From the NCBI RefSeq assembly GCF_011397635.1, contig NC_064761.1:27135643-27199642 (forward strand): a stretch of 64,000 bases of DNA. Reading direction: 5' to 3'. The stretch's first letter is position 1. Each line of letters starts with the position of its first letter. Below are positions 55,701 through 64,000 of the stretch, piece by piece. The notes beneath the pieces were generated by a model that saw only the letters and a list, made by a program, of their open reading frames with translations, did not search any database and was not told the DNA's origin. This DNA comes from Epinephelus fuscoguttatus (lineage: Eukaryota > Chordata > Actinopteri > Perciformes > Serranidae). A program made the position numbers and the translations under genes.

Positions 55701-58700
55701 CACTTTCCCTTTCAGCAGCAGATATCTGGCTACACACACGCATGCACCCATGCACGCACACACACTACACTAAAGGTGGGATGTAAAGAGCTGACAAAGG
55801 CCTCTGATGTGTGCTGCTCACTGCTGGGAAAGTGATATAATAGGTTTAGGTCTGGATCTGAGGTCCGGATGCCAACTGGTCAGAAAAGCTCATTAAACAG
55901 CCACATGAATTTAACCAGAAGAGAAAACGCAGGTGTTTCCCGCTAATGGGCTTAACTCAGCATCACCACAGCAACACTATTCATGAGCTCGCTGCATCTG
56001 GTGATCGCCTAAAAACTAAAACATTCACCATGTTCAACTTTTTATTTGTGCAAATGCTATGTATGGACTCAGATATTAGTCTGTGTCATCTTGCTCTGTT
56101 TCATTACCATACGTCTTATCTTACATTGATTTCTCCTCCTAACCTCACTGCTGGCCTTGATCACTGATGGCGTACAATGTCAATCAATATGCCAAATGTA
56201 TTTCACTGATATGTTGATGAATTATGTGCCAAAAACAGTGACAGGCGATGAAGGAAAGACACAGCACAAGCCACAGCCGACACTTTCAGGCAACAGTGGG
56301 ACACTTCAAATTTAATTTAACAGACTTGCAGTAAAAAAAGATGCGACACTAAAGCGATTTAAAAAATGTTATACCAAAACCAATGCTGCCTGTTTTCCAC
56401 ATATAAAATGTACTTACAGAACACTCCTCTCCTTTATGAATACTCACTCTCAGTGTAAGTGTTTAGTAATTAACTATGAGAGGCAACAGTGATGCATGTT
56501 TTAGATGATGATGATTAAACGTTACCATACGCTACCTCACAGCACCAACAATATTAGTCGGTAAAGTTATTTTTATTTTATGCGATTGCAATCACCCAAG
56601 GAAAATGTGGTTGTAATAATCAGGCACATTTCTGAAGATTTATTTCTTCTATTCTTCTTCTCAATAAATGTTAATTGAAAACTTTTATTCAGTGAGTTGT
56701 TGTCATTTTTTGCAGGATAATGTGCAAGGTGCCACACGTTTCTGTGGTATTTATAATACTATTTGGCTATAGAAAAATGTGATGAACAATTTCAAATGGC
56801 TCGTATAATATACACAGTATTTTTTTGAACAATGTTCAGCCTTACAGATTAATGGTCAATGTTTACTGTTGTCTGAATGTTTCCTTAATTTTAGACTAGT
56901 CCACTTGTCTAAGTTTAAACTACATGAGGGGAAAGTAGTCATTAGGAACAACTCTAGCCGACATAACGATTTAATCGATTATAAGATAAAGTTCAGTAGT
57001 AGTATAATAAGTTATAGTTATAATAGTTATTGTACTGTGTTCAATGTTAAGTGAATTAGTGAGATGCTAGATTCTCAAGACCTGTCGACAGGAGGCTTTT
57101 CATACATTAAAACTGAAAAAAGAATATGCATCCACAAATATACACATGAGAATTCATCCACAAATCCATACACAGAAATTCATACACATATATTGTAGAC
57201 ATATTGGGAATACCTAGTGAATAAACTCTATTTAAACTCTATCTATCATCTCTACTAGATATCTTCCTCTACATTTTTAGGGAGAGAAAACACACTCAAA
57301 CACGTACACTTCTCCTCCTCTAACCCTGTATCCCTCCTGCCCCCAACCCAGTTGGACCATGACAATCCCCTTCACCCCAGCAATATGTCATCCCTGATCC
57401 GATTAGTATCAGCAGCACTTGAGAAACCGCAAGCTCCTTGTGGTGAGGGTCCCGAGAGGGAGGCATCTGTTGGCTGCAACAGGGCAGACCGGGCCAGGCG
57501 CAGGGCAGAAAAGAGGGGTGAAGCCCCTTGGTCATAATCTAACTGCAGTAAACCTAGGGAGGCGTGGGGAGAACGCTGCGGACACGTGCCAGGCACAGCA
57601 GCCTCATCTTTACACACACATATTCACTTTTATACTGACACAGATTGGAAACTACAAATGACAACAGTCAAATGAATAAAAAAAGACTGAAAAACCAGTA
57701 ACATGATCCATAATTACATGGACAGCTGGTTTTAAGAAGAGCATCTTTGTAATGTAGGTATATGTGAACATTATGTCCTAAGCCCTGGCGTGAGAAGGGC
57801 GAAGCCTGTGTCCCTTCAGACCAAAGCCCCCCTCTTAATTCTTTGTTTTATTCCCCTGCCCCTCTGTCCCCTCTGGGCTGATGGGCTTCTTTCAAGAAAA
57901 GCAGGATAGAGGTGTAATCCTTAAAAACCTCACTGTAATGCTCTCATGCTTCCCAAGATCCACTTTTTTAATCCTCATATACATGTAGAGGCTTCATAAA
58001 TCCGGCTTCAGCCTGACAAGACAGTAAATCTAGTAATATTATGACGGAGTGCAAAAAAAAAGAGAGAAAGAAAGAAAGACAAAAAAAAACATGTTTACAT
58101 GTTTGGATGGAGATGCAATGATGGGATGATTGTGGACTGAAAGAAACAAAATTCATGGAATTACAATTCTTAGACAGACCAGAGTGTTTTTGTTTTAAGG
58201 TCAGGGTAAAAAAAAAAATACATGAAGGAGATGAATACAAATGAGATATCCTCAAGATGTCGACATCAACAATTTGTAACAGAACATTTATAGGCAACTA
58301 TTTTCATATTTAAGTCATTTCCAAGCAAAATACCCAAATAATTGACGGTTTCAGCTTCTCAAATGTGAGTGTTTTTTCTTGTTTTTCATTATAGTTTTAG
58401 TTATTATAGTATAGTTATGATAAAATGTAAGACATTTACACCATATACTGATGCAGAAATGCACAAATTGGTACATAAAAATTCACCAAGATGCAGAAAA
58501 CCCTAGGCACTCCCCATTTAATGTGTCCCCACAATGCTGAGATGAAACTCATGCTCCATCTGAAGATACGCAATTGGCATTTTTCACAATTTTCAGATAA
58601 ATTGTAGACAAAAATTACTAATCAATTAATCAAGAAAATAATTGGCAGATTAATCAACAACTACAATAATTATTTGGTGCAGCCCCTACACACATGCATA

Positions 58701-60730
58701 GCCACTAGCCTGCGTCAACTCACCCAAGCCAATACACCCCACATGTATGCAAATACGCTCTTAACGAATTATTCCGCCTGGCAAAAATTAAAAAGTGTGT
58801 CATAATTGAGGAAATGTGTCATCAGGTTGAAGTGATGACACTCACACTGTGGTCAGGACATCGTGAGTCACTTTCACTCTAATCTAATCACATGACTCAC
58901 GCAGGCAGTTTTACATATTGCGTCAGTAATCAAGAAGATTGTTTGGTTTGGCTATGAGATAATTTCTTCAACAACCAGCAGTTTTTTCGAAATAGACGAG
59001 AAACAGCAGAAGACAAAAAGAAGTTCAGGATTCGTCTAACCTAAAAATACATTTAATTGAACTGCATATGAAACTTAATATAAAATGTACTCATTAAATC
59101 AATTCAAAGTCAACAATTGGCTAATTTTCTGCCACTTCAAGTGTCATCCACTCGCATCCCGAATCTTGTTCAGTTCTGGTATCACATCTCCTCACTTTAA
59201 CTGTTGCTAACAAGCTGACTGACTGAAAGGATTCGGCCTCTTTGTAGCGAGATCGCTCAGTCAAACGACAATAAAGACTGTCACAAGTCGAAGTCAGCTA
59301 CAACAATAAAGGCCTCCTCAGCTACACAAAGCCCTGCTGAGCGGCTGGTCCATCATGGTAGGGGGACAGGCTAAAAATACCACTGGGACCTGCTGCTATT
59401 GACTAAACAAACTGGAGCTAATGGGAGGCCTCATTGCTCTGCTCCCCCCCCCACAGATACACGCTGGCTTGCTACAACGCCTCCCTAGAGAGTGAGATAT
59501 AATCAGAGAGATTGGTTGCAGACTAGGGCAGTAAGACAGCCTGGTGCGTAGCCAATAGGGACAGGGCTAGCAGGTCAGGCCTCATCATCACAACATGTTT
59601 GCCTGGCTGGCACAATTCAACGAGGAAAGGAGGGAACGAGGGAGCATGTGATCAGCAATGGGAAAATGGAAAAGCAGCCAGAAGTGAGTGAAATTATGTA
59701 AATAACAGTCAGCCAAACATGAGAGCCTGGAAAAAGTATAAAAAGAAACATGTATCAGTTAAAGTGAAAGAGAGAAGAGCGCAGAAACGAAATGGAAAAG
59801 TAAGTGGTGAAAGAAGAGGGGTGTTTTGGTTTTGGTGAACCACAGAGGGCTGTTAGTTCACAAGTATTTACAGAGATGCCTGTGTGAAACCAAAAGCTGC
59901 ATGAGGATACGGAGGAGGAGATGACAGAGGAGGAGCAGTGGTTGCCTGTGGGCAGCGACTGGGTGGCAGCCACGCTTCAATCCCCCTGGGAGCCCACATC
60001 AAGAGGGTCAACAACACCCATGAGAGTGTTTGGCCTCCTGCTCTAGTCAATGCATCCACTTCTACTTTCAATTGAGTGTGTTTTGTGTGGGGTGAAAAGC
60101 AAACGTACCTTTGACAAAAACAATTAATTAGGTATATTTTCTAAATAATCTAATGGATTCCAAATAAAAAACATGTTATAAGGAGGGAAACTGCAAAACA
60201 ACAGCGCAAATCTACAATGTGGAAACACATTCTGCTGTCTCACTCTCCATCTAGTGGTGACTTGCTGTAACTGCATATATCTGTGGACTCGATGTTCATC
60301 AAAACCCTGCAGTTTAATACATGTGAAGATGCTTATCATTTCTGTTTTCAGACCAATTTCGAGTAAACAAAACAGATTTTTTTTTTTTGAGGTAAATCAG
60401 TTTGAGACAGGTTTTATGTACCCAAAAATCCCCAAAGCACTGTCTTTTCTGATCACCATACTTTGCAGTAAACAGTGCTCTGTCCCCTGGTGTCAAGGAC
60501 AGCTAAGAAAAGGTTTTTGATAACATAAAGTGAAGAGTAAAATGAAGGAAAAATGATTGAACTGAATTGAAAACGATGAATTACCCAAATACAGCATGTC
60601 TGCAGGGCAAGCACTTTTGTGTTACTGATTTTCTTATCCAATTTTCCCGTTTTGAATGTTTCTAATATTTAAAATAAAAAATAATGAGACCTGGACATTG
60701 TGTATCATATGGTTTACACATTCAGTGTGT

Positions 60731-60784
<54 letters not shown>

Positions 60785-61168
60785 TGTGTGTATGTATTAA
60801 ATGTGTGCTCTTTCTGCTAACTTTACCTTTGCCAGGACAGAGATGTAATTCCTGAGACAGGTCAAGGCCTCTTTATCCATGAGAGTATGAGCAGCCACCT
60901 CCACACGCAGAGAGTAGTACAGTGTTGATTCCAGGTCTGCCATGTACACCCTGGAACTGGGCACACAATCATAAACATCATGTCAACAAATAATGAGGAT
61001 GAGTAGATAAAGATGGTTTTGTGAAGTTCCTACCTGTTGAAAGGTCTCCAGGGCTCCTTTGTGCTGTTGGAGATGACATCTACGGTGACCGGTGGAGGCT
61101 TCCCTGACCGCACCACCCCCGGCAGCCTCTGGAGGGCGTAAGAGTAGAAAGCACGAGCTTCGATGTTG
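39352..61168 (-). CDS. qsox1: qsox1, quiescin sulfhydryl oxidase 1, 3' part (7 coding exons)
   Basis: QSOX1 is an FAD enzyme of the Golgi and secretory pathway that makes disulfides in client proteins and passes electrons to oxygen. The exons 61034-61168, 60827-60956, 52351-52473, 49733-49874, 47459-47635, 41378-41539 and 39352-40151 join in frame to 555 residues plus stop. By position they correspond to exons 6-12 of the 12-exon vertebrate gene. Seen in order: end of the second thioredoxin-like domain (ARAFYSYALQRLPG), helical region (VYMADLE...), Erv/ALR domain with active-site CRAC (local 195-198) and FAD-region WSRHNQVN, the third CPAC motif (255-258), a long charged linker, and a transmembrane helix near the end. 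The 60-residue spacing between the last two CxxC motifs equals that between human C449 and C509. The active thioredoxin domain and signal peptide lie beyond 64000. QSOX1 rather than QSOX2 rests mainly on the lhx4-acbd6 linkage. Confidence 0.93.
40152..41377 (-). other. qsox1 intron 11
   Basis: A plain, AT-rich 1.2 kb intron; no repeat family or gene recognised. Confidence 0.7.
41378..41539 (-). CDS. qsox1: qsox1 coding exon 11 (third CxxC motif)
   Basis: Encodes ALSEDPNFPKIQWPSPEMCP, then ACHMVKDN and VLPFLMSYFSSSSILT. CPACH is the third, structural CxxC of QSOX enzymes, just after the SEDPNFPKIQWP motif. The acceptor is tatgtctgcag and the donor GTACAG. Confidence 0.94.
42319..42366. repeat. 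(CA)n microsatellite
   Basis: About 24 perfect CA units in qsox1 intron 10. Confidence 0.95.
42722..42791. repeat. (GT)n and (CAG)n repeats
   Basis: A GT run at 42722-42750 with one interruption and, 20 bases on, about six CAG units (42772-42790), in qsox1 intron 10. Confidence 0.9.
43503..43941. mobile_element. decayed hAT-like short element
   Basis: Starts ctagggctggaacc and ends gacaaccctat, a weak inverted repeat; the interior includes cactacacgattatcgcggc. No coding content. The family is inferred from the termini. Confidence 0.55.
44057..44390. mobile_element. hAT-like MITE (TAGGGTTGCAACGAT ends)
   Basis: The left end ctagggttgcaacgata is mirrored by tatcgctgcaaccctag at the right end. 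The interior includes gtatgataaccgcctcag and attatcacggtatt. This is a common teleost short element. No intact target duplication was seen. Confidence 0.8.
45150..45335. mobile_element. short inverted-repeat element (CAGTGGTGT ends)
   Basis: A 186 bp element with ends CAGTGGTGT and ACACCACTG. It is the uninterrupted counterpart of the split copy at 32763-33611 and shows which bases there belong to the insertion. Confidence 0.7.
47459..47635 (-). CDS. qsox1: qsox1 coding exon 10 (Erv/ALR active site)
   Basis: Encodes QEVLNAMRNYVHNFFGCRAC, AEHFESMARESLVEV and SSAVLWLWSRHNQVNSRLA. CRAC is the redox-active CxxC next to the FAD, and the WSRHNxVNxRLAG segment is the FAD-contacting helix of the Erv/ALR fold. 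The acceptor is tctttctctag and the donor GTAGGA. Confidence 0.96.
48270..48600. repeat. interspersed repeat fragment (TGACCTTT...AAGTGGACGTTTGTG)
   Basis: Contains gctgacctttgacctttc, gacctttggccaccaatatt, tccaagtggacgtttgtgac, ataatgcctctggcc and ggcataaaaacggtgg, phrases of a widespread fish interspersed repeat, in qsox1 intron 9. Confidence 0.6.
49252..49292. repeat. (TG)n microsatellite
   Basis: About 20 TG units with one TGCG interruption, in qsox1 intron 9. Confidence 0.93.
49678..49730 (-). repeat. (CA)n run at the qsox1 exon 9 splice donor
   Basis: On the gene strand the intron begins GTACACAC and continues as about 26 CA units. The array begins at the third intron base and makes up the rest of the donor site. 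Confidence 0.95.
49733..49874 (-). CDS. qsox1: qsox1 coding exon 9
   Basis: Encodes SLDAALPDGVRWVGCQSSQP, HLRRYPCGMWTLFHVLTVQA and KSAGTGR. WVGCQ.SxPHxRxYPCxxWxLFHxLTVQA is the first FAD-contacting helix of the QSOX Erv/ALR domain, with the conserved Cys, Trp and His. The acceptor is ctctcgccctcag and the donor is the CA-rich GTACACAC. Confidence 0.94.
52351..52473 (-). CDS. qsox1: qsox1 coding exon 8
   Basis: Exactly 41 codons in phase 0, YFPGRPVVMNLLRSVHAQLQ then NYAGEKITYEAFRQMLDNTT and Q. This is the helical linker after the second thioredoxin-like domain; YFPGRPxVxNxLxSV is a QSOX signature. The acceptor is tatgtctacag and the donor GTGAGT. Confidence 0.95.
53613..53650. repeat. (CTA)n(ATA)n triplet repeat
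   Basis: Imperfect CTA then AATA/ATA units in qsox1 intron 7. Confidence 0.85.
54575..54970 (+). repeat. decayed copy of the ATCGATTAA-type element
   Basis: Shares taatctataaaatgtcaga, ccccaaatttcaaggtgacg, tcttcaaatgtctttttt, ggtattcagtttatc and gagtgattgttacagctct with the family seen at 2839-3205, in the same orientation. Confidence 0.65.
58550..58690 (-). repeat. ATCGATTAA-type element, inverted fragment
   Basis: tactaatcaattaatcaaga, ataattggcagattaatc and aattatttggtgcagcccct are reverse-complement forms of the element start seen at 2839. Confidence 0.6.
60733..60782 (-). repeat. (CA)n run near the qsox1 exon 7 donor
   Basis: About 25 CA units on the gene strand, starting 44 bases into intron 7. 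Confidence 0.95.
60827..60956 (-). CDS. qsox1: qsox1 coding exon 7
   Basis: Encodes SRVYMADLESTLYYSLRVEV, AAHTLMDKEALTCLRNYISV and LAK. YMADLESxLxYxLRxEV is a strongly conserved QSOX helix before the Erv/ALR domain. The acceptor is gtgtgcccag and the donor GTAAAG. The first base completes Ser from exon 6. Confidence 0.95.
61034..61168 (-). CDS. qsox1: qsox1 coding exon 6
   Basis: Encodes NIEARAFYSYALQRLPGVVR, SGKPPPVTVDVISNSTKEPW and RPFN, the end of the second thioredoxin-like domain and the following linker. NST is a potential N-glycosylation site. The acceptor is cctttcctacag and the donor GTAGGA. The first base belongs to a codon begun in the exon upstream, which is outside the window. 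Confidence 0.92.
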
Positions 61169-61213
61169 CTGTAGGAAAGGAAGACAGGTGAGGCTGACCC
61201 TTAGGTCATTGAT

Positions 61214-61921
61214 CATAAGCTGTATGCACAAAAGTATGCGGACACCACTCTCTAGCTTTCATGTTTCAACAAGACAATGACCCAATGCACAAAGAGAGGT
61301 CCACAAAGAAATGTTTTTCTGGTTTGGTGTGGAGGAATTTGACCCATCCAACACCATTGGGATGAACTGAAACACCAACTGCAAGTCAGAACTTATTGCC
61401 CAACATCTGTGGCCTCCATACAAGAGCAGAAGCTGTGACAGCATAATGTTAAAGGCCATCATTTTGAAACAAGATTCAACAATCACATGCGGGAGTAATG
61501 AACAGATGCATTTGATAAACGTCCAGCTTACTTCTGTACTGTTCTCTGTCTTAGCTCTGGGAGTTAGTTTTGACAGATCTGGGGAAAACTGTATTCTCCT
61601 ACTATAAACTCTGAACATGGAAAAACTGTTAAAAAAAATCTAAAATTAGAAACTTTTATATGCATTTATGACTTTAAGGGCATCATGAACAATGTGGTCA
61701 TAGATGCATGTGGTTGTTTTTGTTGAGAGGCTACTGTGTTAAACAGCTGGTCTTCTATTTTACTGTGAACGTCATGTTGTATTTTAATATACTGTAATTT
61801 TGTACAGCTGCTACCTCGGCCAGGTCCCTCTTGTAAAGGAGAATTCTGATCTCAGAGGGAAACCCTGGCAAAATACATTTTAAATCAATAAAACACAAAA
61901 AAGCCCACACACTTTTGGCCA
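61214..61921 (+). mobile_element. decayed Tc1-like transposon in qsox1 intron 5
   Basis: The left end contains caaaagtatgcggacacc and the right end cccacacacttttggcca, its inverted counterpart. Between them, 61261-61450 translates to FQQDNDPMHKERSTKK and then, out of frame and with an internal deletion, to the end of a Tc1-family transposase (HLWDEL-like part at 61350-61375). FQQDND holds the second catalytic Asp of the DDE triad. The 61730-61895 part (gctgctacctcggccaggtc, ggagaattctgatctcagag, aatcaataaaa) looks like the tail of a fish LINE or similar, inserted in or joined to it. Confidence 0.7.
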
Positions 61922-64000
61922 TGTTGTGTCTATGTAACCCAGTTTGTACAGCCGTGTGTTAAGACTCTAATCCTGCAGCAAACCTGAAACAAATGCGCTG
62001 TTTTTTTTATTTCAACCTTTTGTTTCAGCAGTCCACAGCCATAAAAATTGTTTTATGACCTGTATTTTTTGTGGCCATATATTTTACACACTTACGGGAA
62101 TGCATTTTAAACACTGAGCAGATGGTGCCAGAGTAGCGTGGAACTGAGAGAGAGAGAGATCGCTGATCATTTAGCCATGTGATAACCCCGCAACTGGAAC
62201 CACAGCCATTAATGTGCTCTCTCTCTCTCTCTCTCTCTCTTTCCCCCCTCCCTCACATCCTCCTCTCATTTGCTTTCTCCCCTTGTCAGGGACACAGAGA
62301 GAGAGCGGGAGAGAGAGAGCATCGTAAAGCTGGAACAGGATGGTAATAAGGAGGATGGATACTCTGGGCCCACGCTCACTCACACCAGCCCAGGACTCAA
62401 TTACACCTGCGTGTCTGGTGGGAGTGTACAGATGTGGAGGGAGAGCCATTCATCCAGCGATCCCCAGGGCCGGCGGGCAGGCAGGCATCAGGGTGGGCTG
62501 GGAGGGAATGCATTCACCTGGGACCAGCACACATTACATGCATGACGGATGTGAGACGCCCCCGTACACACACAGACACACACACATACACACAGGCACA
62601 CTCCGCTCTCCCAGGATCAATCAGACATTCAGTGATGATGGGAGGCCATCTGTCGCCGTGTGCGGCTGGGGCTTGTTTGGCAGGTGAAGCCAGAAAAGCA
62701 ATGGCATTGTTTTCATGCAAGAAATTAAAAAACCTCCCCTCTGTACAGTGATGGAGATGAGGGGGGTTGGAAGGGGAGAGATGGAGGGTGAATAAATAAA
62801 TCAGCAATAAATCATTTCCTTTTTGCATTTGTCAACTAAAAAGAGTCCTCTTTGCATGCCAAGTTATTGAAACAGCCAAACAAAGAGGCAGAAACAGCAG
62901 ATGAATTTGCAGGGTGAGGAATGATCAGCATCGCTTTATGATAGTGAATAATGGAAGCGATTTTGATGCTCTGATCCCATTAAGAGGCCAGATGTTTAAA
63001 AGTATTCTCATGAATAGGGTTCAGATAATGAGCACACGATGAAGGTTTATGGCAGAAAGCAAAGTTGTCATGTGCAGAACAATAGGAACCAAAGGGAAAC
63101 AAACTTGGTGTTTGTGTATTTCAGATGAGGCAAAATGGAAATTACTGTAAAAAGTTTGGGATGTTATCAATATGTAACAGGTACAGAACATATGAGTTTT
63201 ACACAAAAACAGCTCATGTTCACGTCAGTCCACCCATTTGCTTCTGAAAGCGGTAGTTCTTCAATACATACTAAAGTTTACAGTTTAACAAGTATTCAGC
63301 TTGCAGATGTATCCTGCATGTCCATCTCTATTTTAAATGTTTTGATGAGGATGGAGAAATATTAACTCTTAAACTTACATCAGGTGTTGTCCTTTCTTCA
63401 GGTTAGTAATAACGTTGAAAATCTAGCAGGTAGAACTTTGTGTAGAATTTGTACATTAGAGATGTTCTGATACCAGTTTCCCTTCTCAATAGCGATTCTG
63501 ATTCCTGACCTTGCATATCAGCTGTTATCCAGTACCGACTGAATACTGCCATTTTATCTGGCTGTTAAACTACTTTAAAGTTTATCCATAAATTACATGG
63601 TATCAGATCAGTGCATAGACTTGTTGCTGACACTCAACCCAGCATTTTAGCCAGTATCAGAGGCATTTATGACACTGGAATTGGTATCTGAACAACTCTT
63701 TTGTAAATGCAGCCTGTTGCCCTTTTGATCACTTCAGACAACAATCAATTCTGGCTGGACAAATAACAGAGAATGCTGCACTGGGTCAAGAAACTAGGTG
63801 TTGGTGATAGTAAAAATATAAGGTGGTCTTTAAAGATAGGGCGAGTAGTTCATTAAGAATAAAAGCAATGACTGTCCAGCTTGCTTAATGTAGAGGCTCA
63901 TGGTATAGGTTGGCAGTCTGAAAAGCATCCGGGGCACTCTGATTGTAAGTAAAAATCCTTTATTAATCATTAATATCATAATGGATCATCATTAATAAAG
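61922..64000 (-). other. qsox1 intron 5 (incomplete at window edge)
   Basis: No exon encoding the upstream thioredoxin-like domain was found up to 64000, so this is read as the rest of intron 5. It contains a CT run (62218-62241) and, at 63459-63700, a short element whose ends (agagatgttctgatacca and ggtatctgaacaactct) form an inverted repeat. Confidence 0.6.
63459..63700. mobile_element. short inverted-repeat element (GATGTTCTGATACC ends)
   Basis: Left agagatgttctgatacca and right attggtatctgaacaactct are inverted copies with a few mismatches. The interior repeats GATAC/GTATC words (agcgattctgattcctgacc, gtatcagatcagtgc, agtatcagaggc). The type is common in teleosts. Confidence 0.65.

Larger units (their letters stand above)
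52474..60826 (-). other. qsox1 intron 7
   Basis: The largest intron in the window (8.4 kb). It contains an ACT/AAT triplet run (53613-53650), two ATCGATT-type element copies (54575-54970 and 58550-58690) and a CA run near its 5' end (60733-60782). The 138-residue frame at 55067-55483 has no family resemblance and no splice context. Confidence 0.7.

Noticed and set aside
61169..64000. Search for the qsox1 exon encoding the upstream thioredoxin-like segment
   Set aside because: No acceptor-donor pair with matching protein sequence was found; the open frames near 62170-62830 come from CT/GA and CA runs.

Overview
This is a vertebrate, almost certainly teleost fish, nuclear DNA window. The genes are split into exons with GT-AG introns, CA/GT microsatellites are abundant, and most of the interspersed repeats resemble short inverted-repeat DNA transposons (hAT-like, Tc1-like and Kolobok-like) typical of ray-finned fish genomes. 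Three genes are supported, all by reading spliced exons: the 3' end of acbd6 (+ strand, to 3937), a complete lhx4 (- strand, six coding exons, 24876 down to 15647, 389 residues), and the 3' two thirds of qsox1 (- strand, seven coding exons, 61168 down to 39352, 555 residues, 5' end outside the window). The order and orientation (acbd6 tail-to-tail with lhx4, then qsox1 in the same direction as lhx4) match the QSOX1-LHX4-ACBD6 block of human chromosome 1, which supports orthology of all three.

Layout. 1-3937: last two acbd6 exons and an intron full of repeat fragments. 3938-12655: intergenic, with two inverted-repeat elements directly behind acbd6 and a larger composite repeat at 8180-9290. 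12655-24876: lhx4, including a probable 3 kb 3' UTR with a long TG run and a G-rich tract. 25100-25300: probable lhx4 promoter with a full CRE palindrome and a CCAAT box. 25300-38110: intergenic, with GC-rich and AT-rich upstream sequence, a 380 bp GGTAA pentamer array, a nested pair of DNA elements (32763-33611), and a 1.2 kb TTAA-flanked transposon (33814-35016). 38110-64000: qsox1, with its introns carrying many decayed elements.

The most unusual object is the 33814-35016 element. It has about 350 bp terminal inverted repeats, TTAA target duplications and AGGG termini, which fits the Kolobok superfamily. It carries, on the minus strand, a frameshifted first exon of a protein with the cysteine-rich cytoplasmic domain of P2X7 receptors, and no visible transposase. 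Both inverted repeats also hold an outward-facing start codon followed by a consensus splice donor, next to a CGCG palindrome. A second item worth checking is that a 53 bp CA run begins at the third base of the intron behind qsox1 exon 9, forming most of that splice donor; another CA run lies 44 bases behind exon 7.

The three genes are unrelated in function and show no sign of co-regulation: acbd6 is a cytosolic acyl-CoA binding ankyrin protein, lhx4 a developmental LIM-homeodomain transcription factor, and qsox1 a Golgi/secreted sulfhydryl oxidase.
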